From NCBI GenBank assembly GCA_013365325.1, contig JABVXV010000152.1, positions 80,478 to 144,477 of the forward strand: a DNA stretch of 64,000 nucleotides, given 5' to 3'. Made by a program: the position numbers and the translations under genes. The notes beneath the pieces are model-generated. The model was not told where the DNA came from. It searched no databases and worked only from the letters and a program-made list of their open reading frames with translations. Below, piece after piece: positions 41,469 through 55,400 of this stretch. The first letter of the stretch is position 1. The number at the start of each line of letters is the position of its first letter. Source of the DNA: Dipetalonema caudispina. Its lineage: Eukaryota; Nematoda; Chromadorea; Rhabditida; Onchocercidae.

Positions 41469-43792
41469 AAGTAGCGTACGTATTGGAAGTGATATTTGAT
41501 GTATAAATGCTTATGTGATATTGCTATTTGCATTAAATCTAATTAATCAAATATTATCCTTCCGTGTGATATCTTCCGATAACTTTCTTTTTTTTCTATC
41601 TCCCTCCCTTCATCTTTCTCTTTCTTATAATCTCAGAGAAAATTTGTATGATAGTGATTTCTTCGTTTTCTACTTGTTATAGAGTTATACTTTCCAATTT
41701 AAATTTAAACAATCAGGAAAATCACTTTAACTGTTGATAGTTTCATTTGCAACAACTTGATAGGGTTTAATCTTTTTTTCTTTCAATGTGCACAGTTGAA
41801 GGAAAATTTAGGTGATGAATAATTTTAAGCTAATAAAGAAGCAATTAAGAATGGAATTATCGGAAACAAGGTTCAATTATATTTACAGGAGTACTTTATA
41901 TTTCATTTGTAAATTTTAATTTAGCCAATTACTCAGTAATAAACAGTGATAAAAAGAAATGATTGTTAGCCTTTCAATTTTATGATAATTAACTATTTAG
42001 ATCTATTTTTCTTTTCCTTTTCCTTTATACAATATGAATTATCGCTTGATGGGGTGTAATGCAATTTAAAATATAAATTCCTATTTGAATTTGAAATTAT
42101 TTTTTTTCAACCTTCGGCTCAAAAATTTTTTTTCCTAAATGAAATTACGGTATCATCGACAGATAAGCTAAATAATCAAGAAATTAAAGATAGTTTAAAG
42201 AAAAAGATCAATTTTTAACTTACTATGAAAAACGAAAGCTTTTTATGATAGAAATTTGATAACTATATATTAAACGAATTATGAAATGAATTATGAAGAT
42301 GAGCTAAATAACAAATATTTTGCTATTCTTATCTGACAAATTTAAATTACTGCCAGCATGTAGAAAATAAACAAAAAAAAAAAAATGGCCCGTTTAATAA
42401 GTAATTAACAAAAAAAAATTTTTTTTTTTCAACTTAAAACATAATAAAAAAGAAACGATAGAATGCGAAGTTAATATAAGATGTATCAAATGAAAAACAA
42501 ACAATTTCATTTCTATCTTAGATAATTTCTGTTTTTTAATTCTATCATTTTTCTTATGTTTTAAATTATTGAAGGAAATTTTTCTATTAGTTTAATTAAT
42601 TCCCTCAAAATTTTGCTTAGACGCAAATGAGTGCAATTACCATTAAATATTATGAAAGAATTGCTGTAGTAAAATTTAATTTGAATTCCACAGAAAATAA
42701 GACTTATCATAAAGCACGGTAGGTAATTTGGTGAAAAAAAAAAGAAAAAACATCGTTTATTTTTTCCACGATAGATATCATCAAAGAGGAAGAAAACGGA
42801 TACAACAAATACAGAGTAAAGGAAATTTCATCGATTTTTTTTTTTTTTTTTTATAAAATGATTTTTTGAACTCAAAGCTAAAAATTTTTGAAATGTTAAG
42901 AAAAAATTTCGTTTTCCTATTTAAAAAAAAACACTTCGTTTTTCCTCTTTTTTTGTCTTCAAGGAATAATTAGCTGAATTAGCTTACTAATTTAAGTTAT
43001 CGTTGGCAAAAATGAAAGGAATGGTAGTTATTGAACTTTATAAAATTATTCATCGAATATTTGTCATTTTAAAATGGAAGCATTTTTTTCTTTTTTTTTG
43101 TTTTTTACTCTTTGTGATTCATTTAGAATGGTATTTTCTACAACGTTGACAATTGATCAATTTTTGTGTACTTTTTACTAAGATATTGTGAAACTTTATA
43201 ATTTCTCACTTTTTCAATCTTAAATTTTATATTAATATTGTTTATATATGCATTATTTTTCACTTCGTTCATTTTTGATTTCGTATTTGTTCTTTTTCTT
43301 CCAGTTTTGATTTTTTTTAAAAACTTGTTTAAAGTTCTAAAGTTTTTCTTAATATATTGTTGTCATCTTGCATACCATTATTACTTTCACCGTGCTATCA
43401 CTTAGCAAAAATTACTGTGTGATTAAACGGGTCTAATTGTCATTGTAAATTAATACTTATTTATTGAGTATAAAACAGTGTTAAACAATATGTTGTATTC
43501 AGTTCAATTAATTAAACCAATATTTTCAAGTTGGTCGCTTAAATTTGATCCTAAATTAAGGAAATCGTTAACCAATCTAATGATATGCTATGCTTTTGTG
43601 ACAAAATTAGTTGATATTGTTGTTATTGCTACTGTTAGTAATTAAGTTCCATTGAAATTTCTTATTTAATTTTCCTTCAATCAGTTGCTTATTCATCAGA
43701 CAGTTCAACAATGACATTTTTAGGATAAAAATTCAACGAAATTTAACATCCTATTTGAAAAATTGACACTAACAATAATTTCCATATTTTAG
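41469..43792. other. Non-coding stretch downstream of the large gene
   Basis: AT-rich DNA with poly-A/T runs. It is the 3' flank, or an intron if the candidate exon at 43793 belongs to the gene. An AATAAA at 41938-41943 could be a poly(A) signal. Nothing else was recognised. Confidence 0.5.
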
Positions 43793-43858
43793 GAATATAT
43801 TCCAAATGATTCGGTAGAAGTAGCAGCAGCAACATTACTTGTCAAAAGTAATTCTTAA
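43793..43858 (+). CDS. Candidate alternative last exon of the large gene
   Basis: After a good acceptor (CCATATTTTAG), 21 codons read EYIPNDSVEVAAATLLVKS plus NS and then TAA, with GC-richer codons than the flanks. To join it to the gene in phase 0, the preceding exon would have to use the donor GTCATT inside the final exon, a few codons before its stop. It could also be chance or part of an unseen gene. Confidence 0.25.
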   Translation, partial: EYIPNDSVEVAAATLLVKSNS

Positions 43859-45245
43859 CTTGTAGCTTTAGTTTAAATTAAAATTTAGAGTAATTATTAC
43901 CCGTTTCCAGCATTTTTCAAAATTAACCACTTATTTTCTCTTTCTCTCCCTGCCTCTCGCTCTCCCTCATTCTCATGATTTGCATGCAAAAAGAATACTA
44001 AAATAAATATAATTTTGCAGCTGTCCCAATATTTATGTCACCTAAAATATAAATGGCCTGTTGAAATTTATATTTTTCTTTGCAAAAAAAAAGCAAAGGA
44101 AATTGGAAAAAAAAAATTTATTTTTTACTTTTCAAAATAGCTCACTTGGCTTATAGCTTCTTATTTATGGAAGACGGATGAAGAAGCTAAGGATTATTTA
44201 TGAATAATATATGTATGTATCCAAGTGTTTTGTTAATTTAACTTAATTTAAAATCTTTCAATATGCAAAAAAATATTTGTCCAATTTTACTTTGTGTCCT
44301 TCATTGATTTATAATTTAAATGGAAAAAAAAATTCAAAATAAATGTAAATACTTATTAATAATTATTAAAAAAGAAAGCATTCATCCAAAAATAATTTTT
44401 TATTCTAATTTCCTTAACACTTGACAGCATTTCCTTGACGACCGATAACAAACATAAATAAGCTATGACGTGATTGAAAATTAAAAAAAAAAAAAAAAAA
44501 AAAGAAATCACAGTTGATCATCCTTGCTTATCTTTCATCTATTCATCATTAATGATGGACAATATTTACATTGATTTCAATTATTCATCTATCAATTCTA
44601 TAATGTTATCATTTCCGCTGGTAATGCGGGATAATTTATTCTATTTCTATTCATTATTCATTTTCTAAGCTTTGAAAAAGAAAAAAAAAAAAACCTACAA
44701 GAAAAAAAAGAAAGCCTATTGACAATGAGGCATTTTCATTTTTTAGTTAGTTATTTTGAATTATTTAACTGTTGAACATGTATATGTATATATATAACTA
44801 TATTATATACCATTTTAATAGAAATTTCTTTTTCTGCTTTGATTTTGATAATGAAATATTATTAAGTATTTTTTTTCTTTTATATATTTTAGTTTTTTAT
44901 TTTACATTATGAAAGTATTATTTGACAAAAGAGTAAATTGGAATGGCAGTTTTTTTCTCCATTTAAATTTAGAGAGAAGGAACAATTCATAAATATTTAC
45001 AATATGTTTGCTTTATGAATTGTGTTGATAGTTTGAAAAGAAAAATTGTTGAAAGTGAAGAGAAGAATTGTTAACAATGATCAATTAAAACTAGTTAATT
45101 ATCTCGAAACTTCTCTTATAACAATAAAAAAAGTTTCGGTTGAAGAGTTTTATTTTTGTTTGGTATTTAAAACAAACTAGAAAAGATGGAAATATTTAAT
45201 AAATGTTTATTAACTTGAACGATAAACAAGAATTGTCGATGTAAA
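43859..45245. other. Intergenic, nothing recognised
   Basis: AT-rich sequence with long A runs and no supported gene or RNA. Confidence 0.6.
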
Positions 45246-45640
45246 ATGTTGTCTTCTCTGATCGATAACCTTTGACAATCTTAAGTCAGCGGCAGATAAC
45301 CAGCTCTAAAGCATTTATCAAAAACTGATTTGTACTAAAATAGAGTACGGTAATCTGCATGACAGCCGTCCGAATTTCAGCAAAATCATTATACCTGAGA
45401 AATATGGTTGATAAATCAACACATCGGATAATTAATGTCCGATAGTTTTGCTTTATTTGCTATACTTACTACTTCTCGATGACTTCTTGCAGAGGTCAGC
45501 AACACATTGCATACTGAAGAGGTCAAGAGTATGTCTTGATTCAGTAAATCTCGGACTTTTATGTCACAAGAACAGGCAAACAACATGGACTAAAATATAT
45601 GATCGTCATAGTTTAATAAAATTTAATTCGTAAAGACGAT
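45246..45640 (-). other. GC-richer island: structured RNA candidate or decayed coding fragment
   Basis: About 400 bp with clearly higher G+C than its surroundings. It holds three compact hairpins: GTTGA/TCAAC at 45407-45420, ATCGGAT/GTCCGAT with a short loop at 45423-45443 (one G-T pair), and TCAAGA/TCTTGA at 45523-45539. On the minus strand two overlapping frames have protein-like composition. One spans roughly 45578-45413 and includes VCNVLLTSARSHREV and a consensus donor GTAAGT. The other spans roughly 45450-45270 and includes NDFAEIRTAVMQITVLYFS. They are in different frames with no plausible intron between them. I recognise no RNA or protein family. Confidence 0.4.
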
Positions 45641-48600
45641 ACTATGATTAATAATAATGAATTTGAAATTAACTTTCAGTTATTATAATTTAAATATGAT
45701 GGTTTGGAAGCGAAATTAATCCCATTTTTGCATTGTTTTTCAATAGTTAACATTAAGAGAAAATTAAAAAGAATATTGACCCAGAATTTGTCTTTAACAA
45801 ATATGAATTGCAAATATTGTAATTTAATAAAATAAAGGGATTTTAGAATTGTAGTATCTGTCGGTTCGAAATCATTTGAAAATTAATTACAAATGAATTT
45901 TATTGCATTTTCTTTTTCTAGAAATAAAATGGAAAGTGTTTTTCTTGTAAATATTGAAAAAATATTTTAAAATAAGGAAAGTGAAGGAAGTCATTTCGAA
46001 AAAAATATTAAGCTTTACATTAGAAAAATTTATGTAAATCAAGTTGAAAACAAAAATAGCAGGAAAAAAAAAATTCTATTAGCAGCATTGAAATTTCAAA
46101 GCACTTCATTCAAATTACTGTGAGAGCACTTTCTTTCATTCTTTTTTATATTCCAAGCACGAAAGATTTCCATTTTTCTCATTTACTATTTTTAAAAAAA
46201 TTATAGAATCAATAATTAATTTTATTTTCACTATTATTTACATAGCTTATCACATTGATAAATAATTCAGTGCTCTTTGCAAATATTAAGTGATACTAAC
46301 ACTTATCTTAAAAATGCATAAACGTGATGATTACGTAATGGTAACGTAGAAATAACGTGGTATAATATGACAAGTGAATATTATATATTTTGCATAATTA
46401 AAAACATGACTATGCTACACATTTATAATAAAATGAATTGTATATGATGTTTAAACATAAGTGTTGCTACGAAATTAATTAGCAGTAATGTTTAATATTT
46501 AATAACAATTAACAATTTAAAAAAAAAAAAAAAAATTGGCTGTTTCTTTGTAAAATACCAAAAAAATGGGAAATAATATTTGTAAAAGTTGTGACTTTTT
46601 TTAATTTCATAAAAAACTAAAATAATTCTTATAACAATGTTAAGATAACAATTTTATAAAGGAAAAAATAACGAGGAATTCTAATAACATAAAAATATGC
46701 ATAAAATTTATATACTAATTTTAATACAAATAAAACTTTTTTATCTTAAAAAATTTTAGATCTAGAAGAAAACTGCATAGAATATAATCTTTTTCAATAA
46801 AAAAAAAAATGGAAAGTATTTGAAATTTATACGAATTTTTTTATCATGCGAAAAAAAATTTTGTAGTATATTTTAAATATGGTAAAGTTTTGTATTGGCC
46901 AAAAATTTACATATATTCTTATCAAATTTCCTTTCTGATGAATTCTTTTTATGCTCTCTTCTTCACCATTCCATTTTTCCAATAAATGATTCCTGAAAAA
47001 GAGGAGCTCTTTAAAATTAAAATTGTGAAAGAGTTTTGTTTTTTTGTTTTCGCATATTTTCAACTTGCTATGCTTAAATGTACTTCTTTTTTTCTTTTTA
47101 TTTCTTCTTTTATCATTTACAAAACACTAGGGATAATTTTTTTTCGACATATTTTTATTCAAAATTCAAATTTAAAGTCAACATTTTAATGCAAATGAGT
47201 AATGAAATAATTATATTATTTCAAATAGACTGAAATTTCCTACCGTAAAAATTTCGTCATTTACGGGAAAAAAAAAATTTTATTTCGCAATTTATTTCAG
47301 CTTATCACGAAAAATTTCCTATTCATCCTTCTATTTCACTTTATCTTTAAGAAATTTTCTCTTTTTATGGTAAAATTTAAAAATAATTTTTGCTTTGTTT
47401 ACTTTAGAAGAGAAAAAAGAGAAGGAAATAGCAGAGTGACATAAAAATAGCCATATAATGAGTAATTTATGTTGGAGCATTTTTGTATTTACTCATGTTT
47501 TTTCATATTTCATTTAATAATACTTTCAGTAATGAAATTTGTGAATTTCTGAAAAAAAATTTCCATGTTTACTTTTATTTTTTCAAATTTGATCTTTTCA
47601 TTCATTCACTTATTAAATACTTAATGGTACTTATATCTTTAGCAAAAAAATGTAAAAGAAAGGAAGGAAATAGAAAATCCATTAAAAAATAAATGTTGTT
47701 ATGCTTCATTGTAGTAATTAATAATATACAATTTTATGGATTCATTTCAACAATCTTTTTGTTAGCCTATAAATTTTTATTTGCTTTTTCATATTAATAA
47801 AAAAAAAATCTAAAAATTTTCTGTCTTTTTTTTTTATTCTTTATAAAAATACTTTCTTTTTTGAGATTTATTTTGTATTTTAACTATTGATTTTTTACAT
47901 CATTTCTTTCATATACACACTATTTAGCTATAAATACCTTTTTGAAATTAACAGAAAAAAGGTAAAATTTCATACTTTCTTTTTGAACTATATCATATAA
48001 GACTTAAAAAGAACATTTATAGTGTATACAAAGATTTTCACTTCTTTATTTCCTTTTTTGTTTTTCAGAAATTATTTTCAACGAAATATACGACACAATA
48101 ATTTGCCACTTCCCTTCTTTTTTCCCCCAATTTTTTTTTGTTTCAAGTATTTCATTAAATTTGAACAAGCTTGAACATCTCTCTTACTTCAGTTTCAATT
48201 TATTTTTGCTGTTATTCATCATTTATATATCTGTGATTTTGCAAGTAATTTTTTTAATTTTAATATTTTTAGATGTTTAATTTTTTTAAAACAAAATCCA
48301 GCCATATATGAGAAAAGAAGTTAGATATTTGTGAAAGTTAAAGTTTAAAATTTAGAGCAAAGATAAAAAAGCAAATTTGATAGTTGACAATATACAATGA
48401 ATATTCCGGGATTTCTCAAAATGCAATTTAAATATCATAGAAATTTTCTGCAATATAATTTTGTGTTGTTTATCAACCCATTTCACCATAATTACTCAAG
48501 AATTGATCATTATCACCATGAACACCTTCGCTACGATAGCTAAAGTTCATTACTTTGATCACTTAAGATCTTTCTGCTAGTATCGCAACAATTAAGAATT

Positions 48601-51600
48601 GTTCATTATCGATGTGATACATTTACGATCACAATCATTTAGGAGTTTATCACTATCACTCTGAACACTTCATTCAACAGTTATTTTTTAATCTTTCTTA
48701 ACAGATAACATAATTAGCAAATTTAAAAGAACTTCATAGATATGTTATCATTGTAATTTCAATTCTATTAAATGAATTTGATATTTCTAACTAAAAGCAA
48801 AAGTGACTTGCGTCATTATTCAAAATTAAAGTTTATGAAGAATGTTAGCTAAAACTCAATTAATGAATATAAAATCAAAAATACGATTTTTATGTTTTAT
48901 TTTGCATCTTCTTCTATAATAGCAAAAATATTTCAATTTTCGAGGAAATTTTTTATCTAACCTTTTTTTTTCAAAAATTTCCAAATTTCATTATTCTTTT
49001 TAATGCTATTACACAACGGGGTGCTATTCTGAAAGAACATATTTTCTTTATAAATATTAAAGAAAAAAAGATATGTGTATTTATGTGTATGTTACTAAAT
49101 TGAAAATGTTTTAACAAATTACTACTTCAATATCTTATCGCCTTTTTAAAAGGAAATTTTTCTGCATTTTCCGATAAATTTGGTAGATATTTCCTCAAAT
49201 GGCTAATTATAACATCGTCATTTCTACTTTAAAATGCTATTTTCTATTTCAAAAAAGAAGGAATGTCAAATTTTTATTAGTATCCAATTTTTCTTGCTGA
49301 AAAAAATTTCAAAAATTTGCATAATTCCTTAATGATGCTTAAAAAGAACTAAATAAAGAATAAAAATTGTTCCATTTCTGTTTATAGCGAATATTTTTTT
49401 GTTTACTTTTTTATTATCTCTTTGAAACTCTTTCCTCCTTCCCTCCCTCTTTTTTAAAACTTATTGTAAAATGTTGAACTATACGATAACTTAATTGTTT
49501 ATTCAGTCCTCTTTAATTAATCAAAATCAAGTATTTTTATAAAATATGCTAATTAAGGCTTATCCTTTCGTGTAATTTTTGCAGCCCAACAATCCGAAAT
49601 ATTTCAAATTTTCCTTATTAAATATTTTTTATTTTCTTTTATTTATTTATTTAGCTATTACGGTTACTTTTTTAAGTCAATATTTTCAATTTATTTGCGA
49701 GAAATATTGCTATAAGTTAAAATGTTGCCTTGCTATATATATCAAATATCAACTTACCAAATTATCGATAGTTTCATTAAATTGAATTTGTTATCAGAAT
49801 ATATTTACAGTCTCAAATATTTTTTGTCAAAAAGAGAGAGAAAAAAAAAAGTGTTAAATTCATGATTCAACAGTTACTGTCACATTCGTTGATAAAAGTA
49901 TCAAAAATAAAAAAGGATGAAGAAAAAAAAGCAGAGGAAGAGGGAAGGGAAAATTTGAAAAAACATTGATTACAATCGAAAATCTTCAACAATTTTAAAT
50001 ACATCCATCAAATAAATATATATAATTTATTTCGTGCAATTTATTTTATTCTGATATGTGATTATTTTGATTATCACTGTGGTTGGTTGATGATTTCTTT
50101 GTTTTTATTTTATTTCTTTTAGTACTTTTCTTCGTTTTTTTTTTTTTTTTTTTTTTTTGTAGAAATATAATCAATAAATTTAATTTTATTTCAAATTGTT
50201 TCACAAGATGAATGCTTTTTTTTTGTTCTTTCGCACAGCTAACAATTTCTTTTTTTTTTTGAATCAAATCATAGACAAAATATTTTCTAAGCAACAAATT
50301 TAGCAGCAGTTGTCAGTGGTGGAAAACTGTGCAAATCTTCCAATCGCAACAAAGCAATTTATTGCTCTAAGGATGATATTTTCAAAATTTTCTCATTAAT
50401 TATTTAGAATTTATTAAACGTAGCAATACGTGAATGGTAGCACGGAACAAATTAGATTACAACAATAGATTGCAACATTTTTAATTAACAAGCATTGGCT
50501 TTATCTATAATTTTGATTCTCGTAAAATTTGTTAAAATTAAAAAAACAGAAAAATTTAACTAGGTAATTTATTAAAGGATTATTTTGAGATTGTTAATTG
50601 GTTAGTAATATTACAGTAACATTTAAATTTCGCTATATTTTCTAATTTTTTGTTACTTTTCCGATTAATTATGTATTAAATTTAATAGTACTAAGAATGT
50701 TTCAGTTAAAGTTCTTTTACAACATCGTTGTTTCATGCCGAATTGGTGTTACTTTCTAATTGTTTATCAATTTTTTCAAATAATTATAAAATAAACTTGT
50801 TATGTTGAAAATTTTTTAATTAATTTTTTTAGCTAAGACAAGACATTTGATTCATCTGAAAAAATTTTCTCTCGTAAATATGGAAAATTTGAAGACAGTA
50901 TTTTTGAAAGGATGTCATAAATGATATTAGTCAAGTCGAATTGCTTTTCCTTTCTTTTTCGATAAAAAAAAAGTTTTTTGACAAAAAAGTGGCAGAATTT
51001 CGAAATTTCTTTTTTGAAATTACTGAAAAAAGAAACTCCTAAAAAATGTTTCATGAATTTTTTGGCAAACTTTAATTAATGGTATAACAAAGTTCTATTT
51101 CAAAATTCTTCCTATTTATTATTTATTGGTTAAAATTACTGGGAAAATTTGGCGAAGAGATAAAATTAGTAATAAATGTATGTCAATTTTCTCGAAATTT
51201 TATTATAATGTAATTTCACCGTGAAGCATACCGAAAACTTAAGTAAAAAACTGATTATCATTACTGATATGTTATAAACTTCATAAAATTTTATTTTTCT
51301 TGTACAGTTTTAAAGTAATCATGCGATCTTTAATACATCGTCTTCTTTTCGATCATCACACTGTTTTACGTATTACGTGAAGCGTAACGTATGCTTGTAT
51401 AAAGGAGCATTTTTAATTTATTTATGCTAATATGAATATGAAAAAAAGAATGAAATTATATGATGCATATTTCTTTTCGGTGACATATTTTTAAAAAAAT
51501 TATGAGAAGGAAAAAATTTAGAAAGGATAAATATTATATGAAAATATTATTCAAATGCAACGGACAATGTATGCTAATAGTTGACTAAATCATTTTACGA

Positions 51601-52389
51601 ATTTTGAAATCATGAAACTTAATTTTAATTTTAAAAAATCAATATCAGCTTCTTTTTCCCATAAATGTATTTAAAATTAGATTTTTTACCAATTTTTTTT
51701 TCAGGCAAAAATTGTCACCATCTTTAAATTCTTCATTTTTTATCTTTTTTTTATTTCCTCAACAATTAATCTAATAAATTTTTTATCTCTAACCTAATTT
51801 TTAGAGCAAGCAAAAATTTTTACTTGAACCGAATTTATATTTACTTTTTCAAATATGATTCTTTAAATTAAAATAACTTGAAAAAGAATGGTTAATTTTA
51901 TTAGTTATTATTGAATATATTTATGAATGAATGGTATTTCCCACTTGTAATGCAAAAATGTAAAAAATCATCTTTTTATCTATCATATCATTTATTTTTC
52001 ATTATAAAACACTTTTATTTCAATATCTAATGTAGAATAATAAAATAGCTTCAGAAAAACTTTTTTAAATTCATGTCACTTTCATTAATTTCATGTCCTT
52101 TTTCCTTTTCATTTTACTTCCTTAACTACTGATCAAATTCAAGTTCTTCATTCATCACTGAGAGTATCACTCATTTATTTACTTACTAAACTGAAATTTA
52201 CAGTTAGTAAAGCATAATTTTAAAAAATTTTAACTTAACACGGTTAAAGTTTACATCATTCTTTTCTAAAAAATTCTGTTCCCTATCGGCGTTAATTACT
52301 TCGTCTAATCATAGGCGGCAAAACAGATTGACTGAATTAATTAATTGCATTAAATCCAGTTCAATCCAATCAAATTTAGCGTTATAATT
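45641..52389. other. Intergenic stretch before the GPCR gene
   Basis: No supported gene. Contains the 48.5-kb minisatellite and many A/T runs. A frame at 49585-49785 after an acceptor-like TTTTTGCAG is hydrophobic and Phe/Tyr-rich, but looks no better than the AT-rich background. Confidence 0.55.
48495..48690. repeat. Degenerate minisatellite, about 48 bp unit
   Basis: Four imperfect copies start near 48498, 48543, 48594 and 48641, each carrying a variant of TTCATTATC(A)CTTTGAACAC. Words such as GATCACTT are shared with the 8.1-kb minisatellite. Confidence 0.5.
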
Positions 52390-52401
52390 TCACAATTTCA
52401 G
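52390..52401 (+). other. Candidate trans-splice acceptor of the GPCR gene
   Basis: TTCACAATTTCAG ends at 52401, 36 bases before the ATG at 52438. The short distance fits a spliced-leader site. Confidence 0.4.
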
Positions 52402-52437
52402 TGATCATAATAGTTGATTATTCTTTGCCATTATCTG

Positions 52438-55400
52438 ATGTCAACAATTGATAATAGCAATGATACAATAATATTTGATAAGCAATATCAGAATATCGAT
52501 TTTGAATCACTAAATCGATCGCCAACAGAAGTTGTATGTTTCATTCAGTTTCTCATGTTTTGCATAGAATTTTGAAGAAATCGTGATAATAATTTGGGTT
52601 GATCAAAGAAATCACGATAATAAGTCATAATGTATTCACCCGAATGAAATATTTCCATTATTTGAAAAAAACGAGTGCAATTTTCCCTTTCTCCAATTTA
52701 GAACTTTCAATTTGTAATGAAAGATTTTATTTTTGAAAGCTTTAATTTAAATTATGGAGTTATTTTAAACCTTCGGAAGATTAAGCGGTAACAAATTGAA
52801 AGACATTTTCCGGCGAATGAAAATTCTAAAAAGCCATCTACCGAATCATTCCGTTTAATCTAATTGTCCATGCCCTTTTCTCTTTCAGTTAACTTCGGTT
52901 AGTTCATAATTGGTTGGTACTTTTCTATTCAGATTTTTCGGCTTTAATAAAATTAATCATTTACTACTTTCCAATTTTTTAGTCGGGATAAATATATGGG
53001 TAAATATATTTTTTGAATTTAATTTACACATATAAATTTAATAAAAATATAATATTATTATAGGTTGAAATAGCAATTTATTTATTATGTTTTTGTATTG
53101 GTGGACCATTGAATTTGATTTGCTTTGGGCGATCATTTCGATTATATGTGAACGGTCAAAAGCAACGAAATCAAATATTTATTCTCAGGCTACATTTAAA
53201 TATTGCTGATTTATTAACAATTTTCATCTATACGCCATCACAAATCATTTGGATGACAACGTTTCAAGTGCTTCAATTCTTTTCTTTAACTTTTGCACAT
53301 TTTTAAAAATTTCCAAAAAGCACAAAAATATTTAGAAAGTAACCATTTCTATCATTTGTTGCATGAACCAAAGATAATCAGTAGATATTTTCAATTAATG
53401 CAAATTTAAATTATTTCGGATAATATTATCACGTTTTAATTACCACAAGTGAAACTCCTATTGAACAATTACAATTGATATGGAATAAAAAATTTTAAAT
53501 ACCACAATTAAATACTTCCTAGAAAAAAGGAAAAGCAGAGATTTCAAATTTATTCCAAAGTATTTATGAAATTCATCCTTTTTTTTTGTTAATTAAAACG
53601 AAACTTTAGTTGCTTTCGATAGTTCGATAATATTTATATTATGTTTACTTTAAAAAATCATTGATTTATTTTATGATTGAACTGATTAGAAAGAAGTTTT
53701 CAAAGTTTTTTTTGAATTGATTTTTGATTTCATTGGCAAGATTTCGAAGATTTCATTTACATTACGGACAAAGAATCTAGTTGGAATTGACTAGGATAAT
53801 TTGATTTGGTAATTTTCTAGCACAGGTATAAATTAGATTGAGAAACGATTTTTGCATTTATGAAATTAAAATTTTTGATAAATTTCTGATGAATTTTCAG
53901 TGGTATGGTGGGGATGCTTTATGTCGCATATGTAAATTTTTTCACACATTTAACTTTTACTTAAATTCATTTGTTATTGCGGTAATCGCGGTTGATCGAG
54001 CACAAGGAGCATATCGAATAAAGTTAGTTAAGTTTCTTCCTTTCCCAATTTTTTTTTTCTTTCTTCGATCTCAATTAATTTCATCAATCTGTTGGAAAAT
54101 TTTATTTTCGCAACACTTCGTAAGATGGTACATTCGAAATAAAGAATTGATATTGTTAAAAATAAATTGAAAAATTGAAACATTTGTGACTATAAAATCT
54201 TTTCACTATAATTTATTTTTCTTTAACATATTTGCATATTGCTGTAGCAATATAGAAGCATCAAAATTAGCATTTCGTTGGGTGAAATATATGCTTGCGT
54301 CTTCGTATATAGCTGCGATCATTTTTTCGGTGCCACAAATATTCATATTTCGCGTATATCAACCAAACGAAGATATCGAATTTCGGTAATTCATTATTTA
54401 ATTTTACAGATTCCTTATTCTTTTATTTTATTTAAAGTTATAATTTACTGATAGTTTAATTAATAATGGACGAGTAAGTTAAGACAATAAATGATTAAAT
54501 GAGATGATTGTAGAAGTAATTTTGTGTAGAATTTTTGGATAAGTTAACTTTTTTGAATAAATAAAATCAGAAAGATTGAACGGATGATCGCAATACGATA
54601 ACGCATCATCAATGGATTTCTCGATTTTTGAATTTTAGTATTCCGGAGAATCGATAAGATAAAATGGTCAAATTTCTTGTAAAAGAACAGAGCTGGGATT
54701 TATCCTTTGCCTCATAACCTGCGGTAACGTTTATCGCATAACTTAGGATTCGCTTGTTGTCGCACAACTTGCTGTACTCTTTGTCATACAATTTGCGACC
54801 TACATCTTGTCGTACAACTTGCGGTACTCTTTGTCGCATTATTGCGACTCACTCCTTGTCGTATAATTTGCGGCTCGCCCTTTGTCGCAAACTTGCTGTA
54901 CTCTTTGTTGCATAACTCGCATCTCGTTCTTTGTCGCACGACCGCGGCTAATTTTTTGCTTCATAACTTGCGGTGTTCCTTGTTGCATACCTGCGGCTCA
55001 TTCTTTGTCTTATAATTTGCGGCTCGCCCTTTGTCGCAAACTTGCGGTGCTCTTTGTCGCATACCTGCGGCTCATCATTCTCTGTCGTACAATTTGCGGT
55101 CCACTCTTTGTCGCACAACTTGCGGTACTCTTTGTCGCCGTATAATTTGCTGTTCACCCTTTGTCGCAAACTTGCGGTGCTCTTTGTCGCCGTATAATTT
55201 GCGTTTCGCCCTTTGTCGCAAGCTTGTGATACTCTTTGTCGTACAATTTACGACCCAGCCTTTGTCGTACATCTGCGTCTCATTCTTTGTCGCATAATTT
55301 GCGGCTAACTCTTTGTCGCACAAATTGCTGCTTCGCACATCTTGCGATTCATTCGCTGTCATAAAACTGTAGAAAATTAAAAAATTAAATTGGCTATAGT

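Noticed and set aside
49585..49785. Hydrophobic frame after an acceptor-like TTTTTGCAG
   Set aside because: Phe/Tyr/Ile-rich composition is what AT-rich DNA gives at random, and no adjoining exon was found.
54609..55362. Several 70-95-codon frames on both strands with Cys and Arg/Lys
   Set aside because: They are 8-residue periodic readings of the 24-bp minisatellite inside a GPCR intron.
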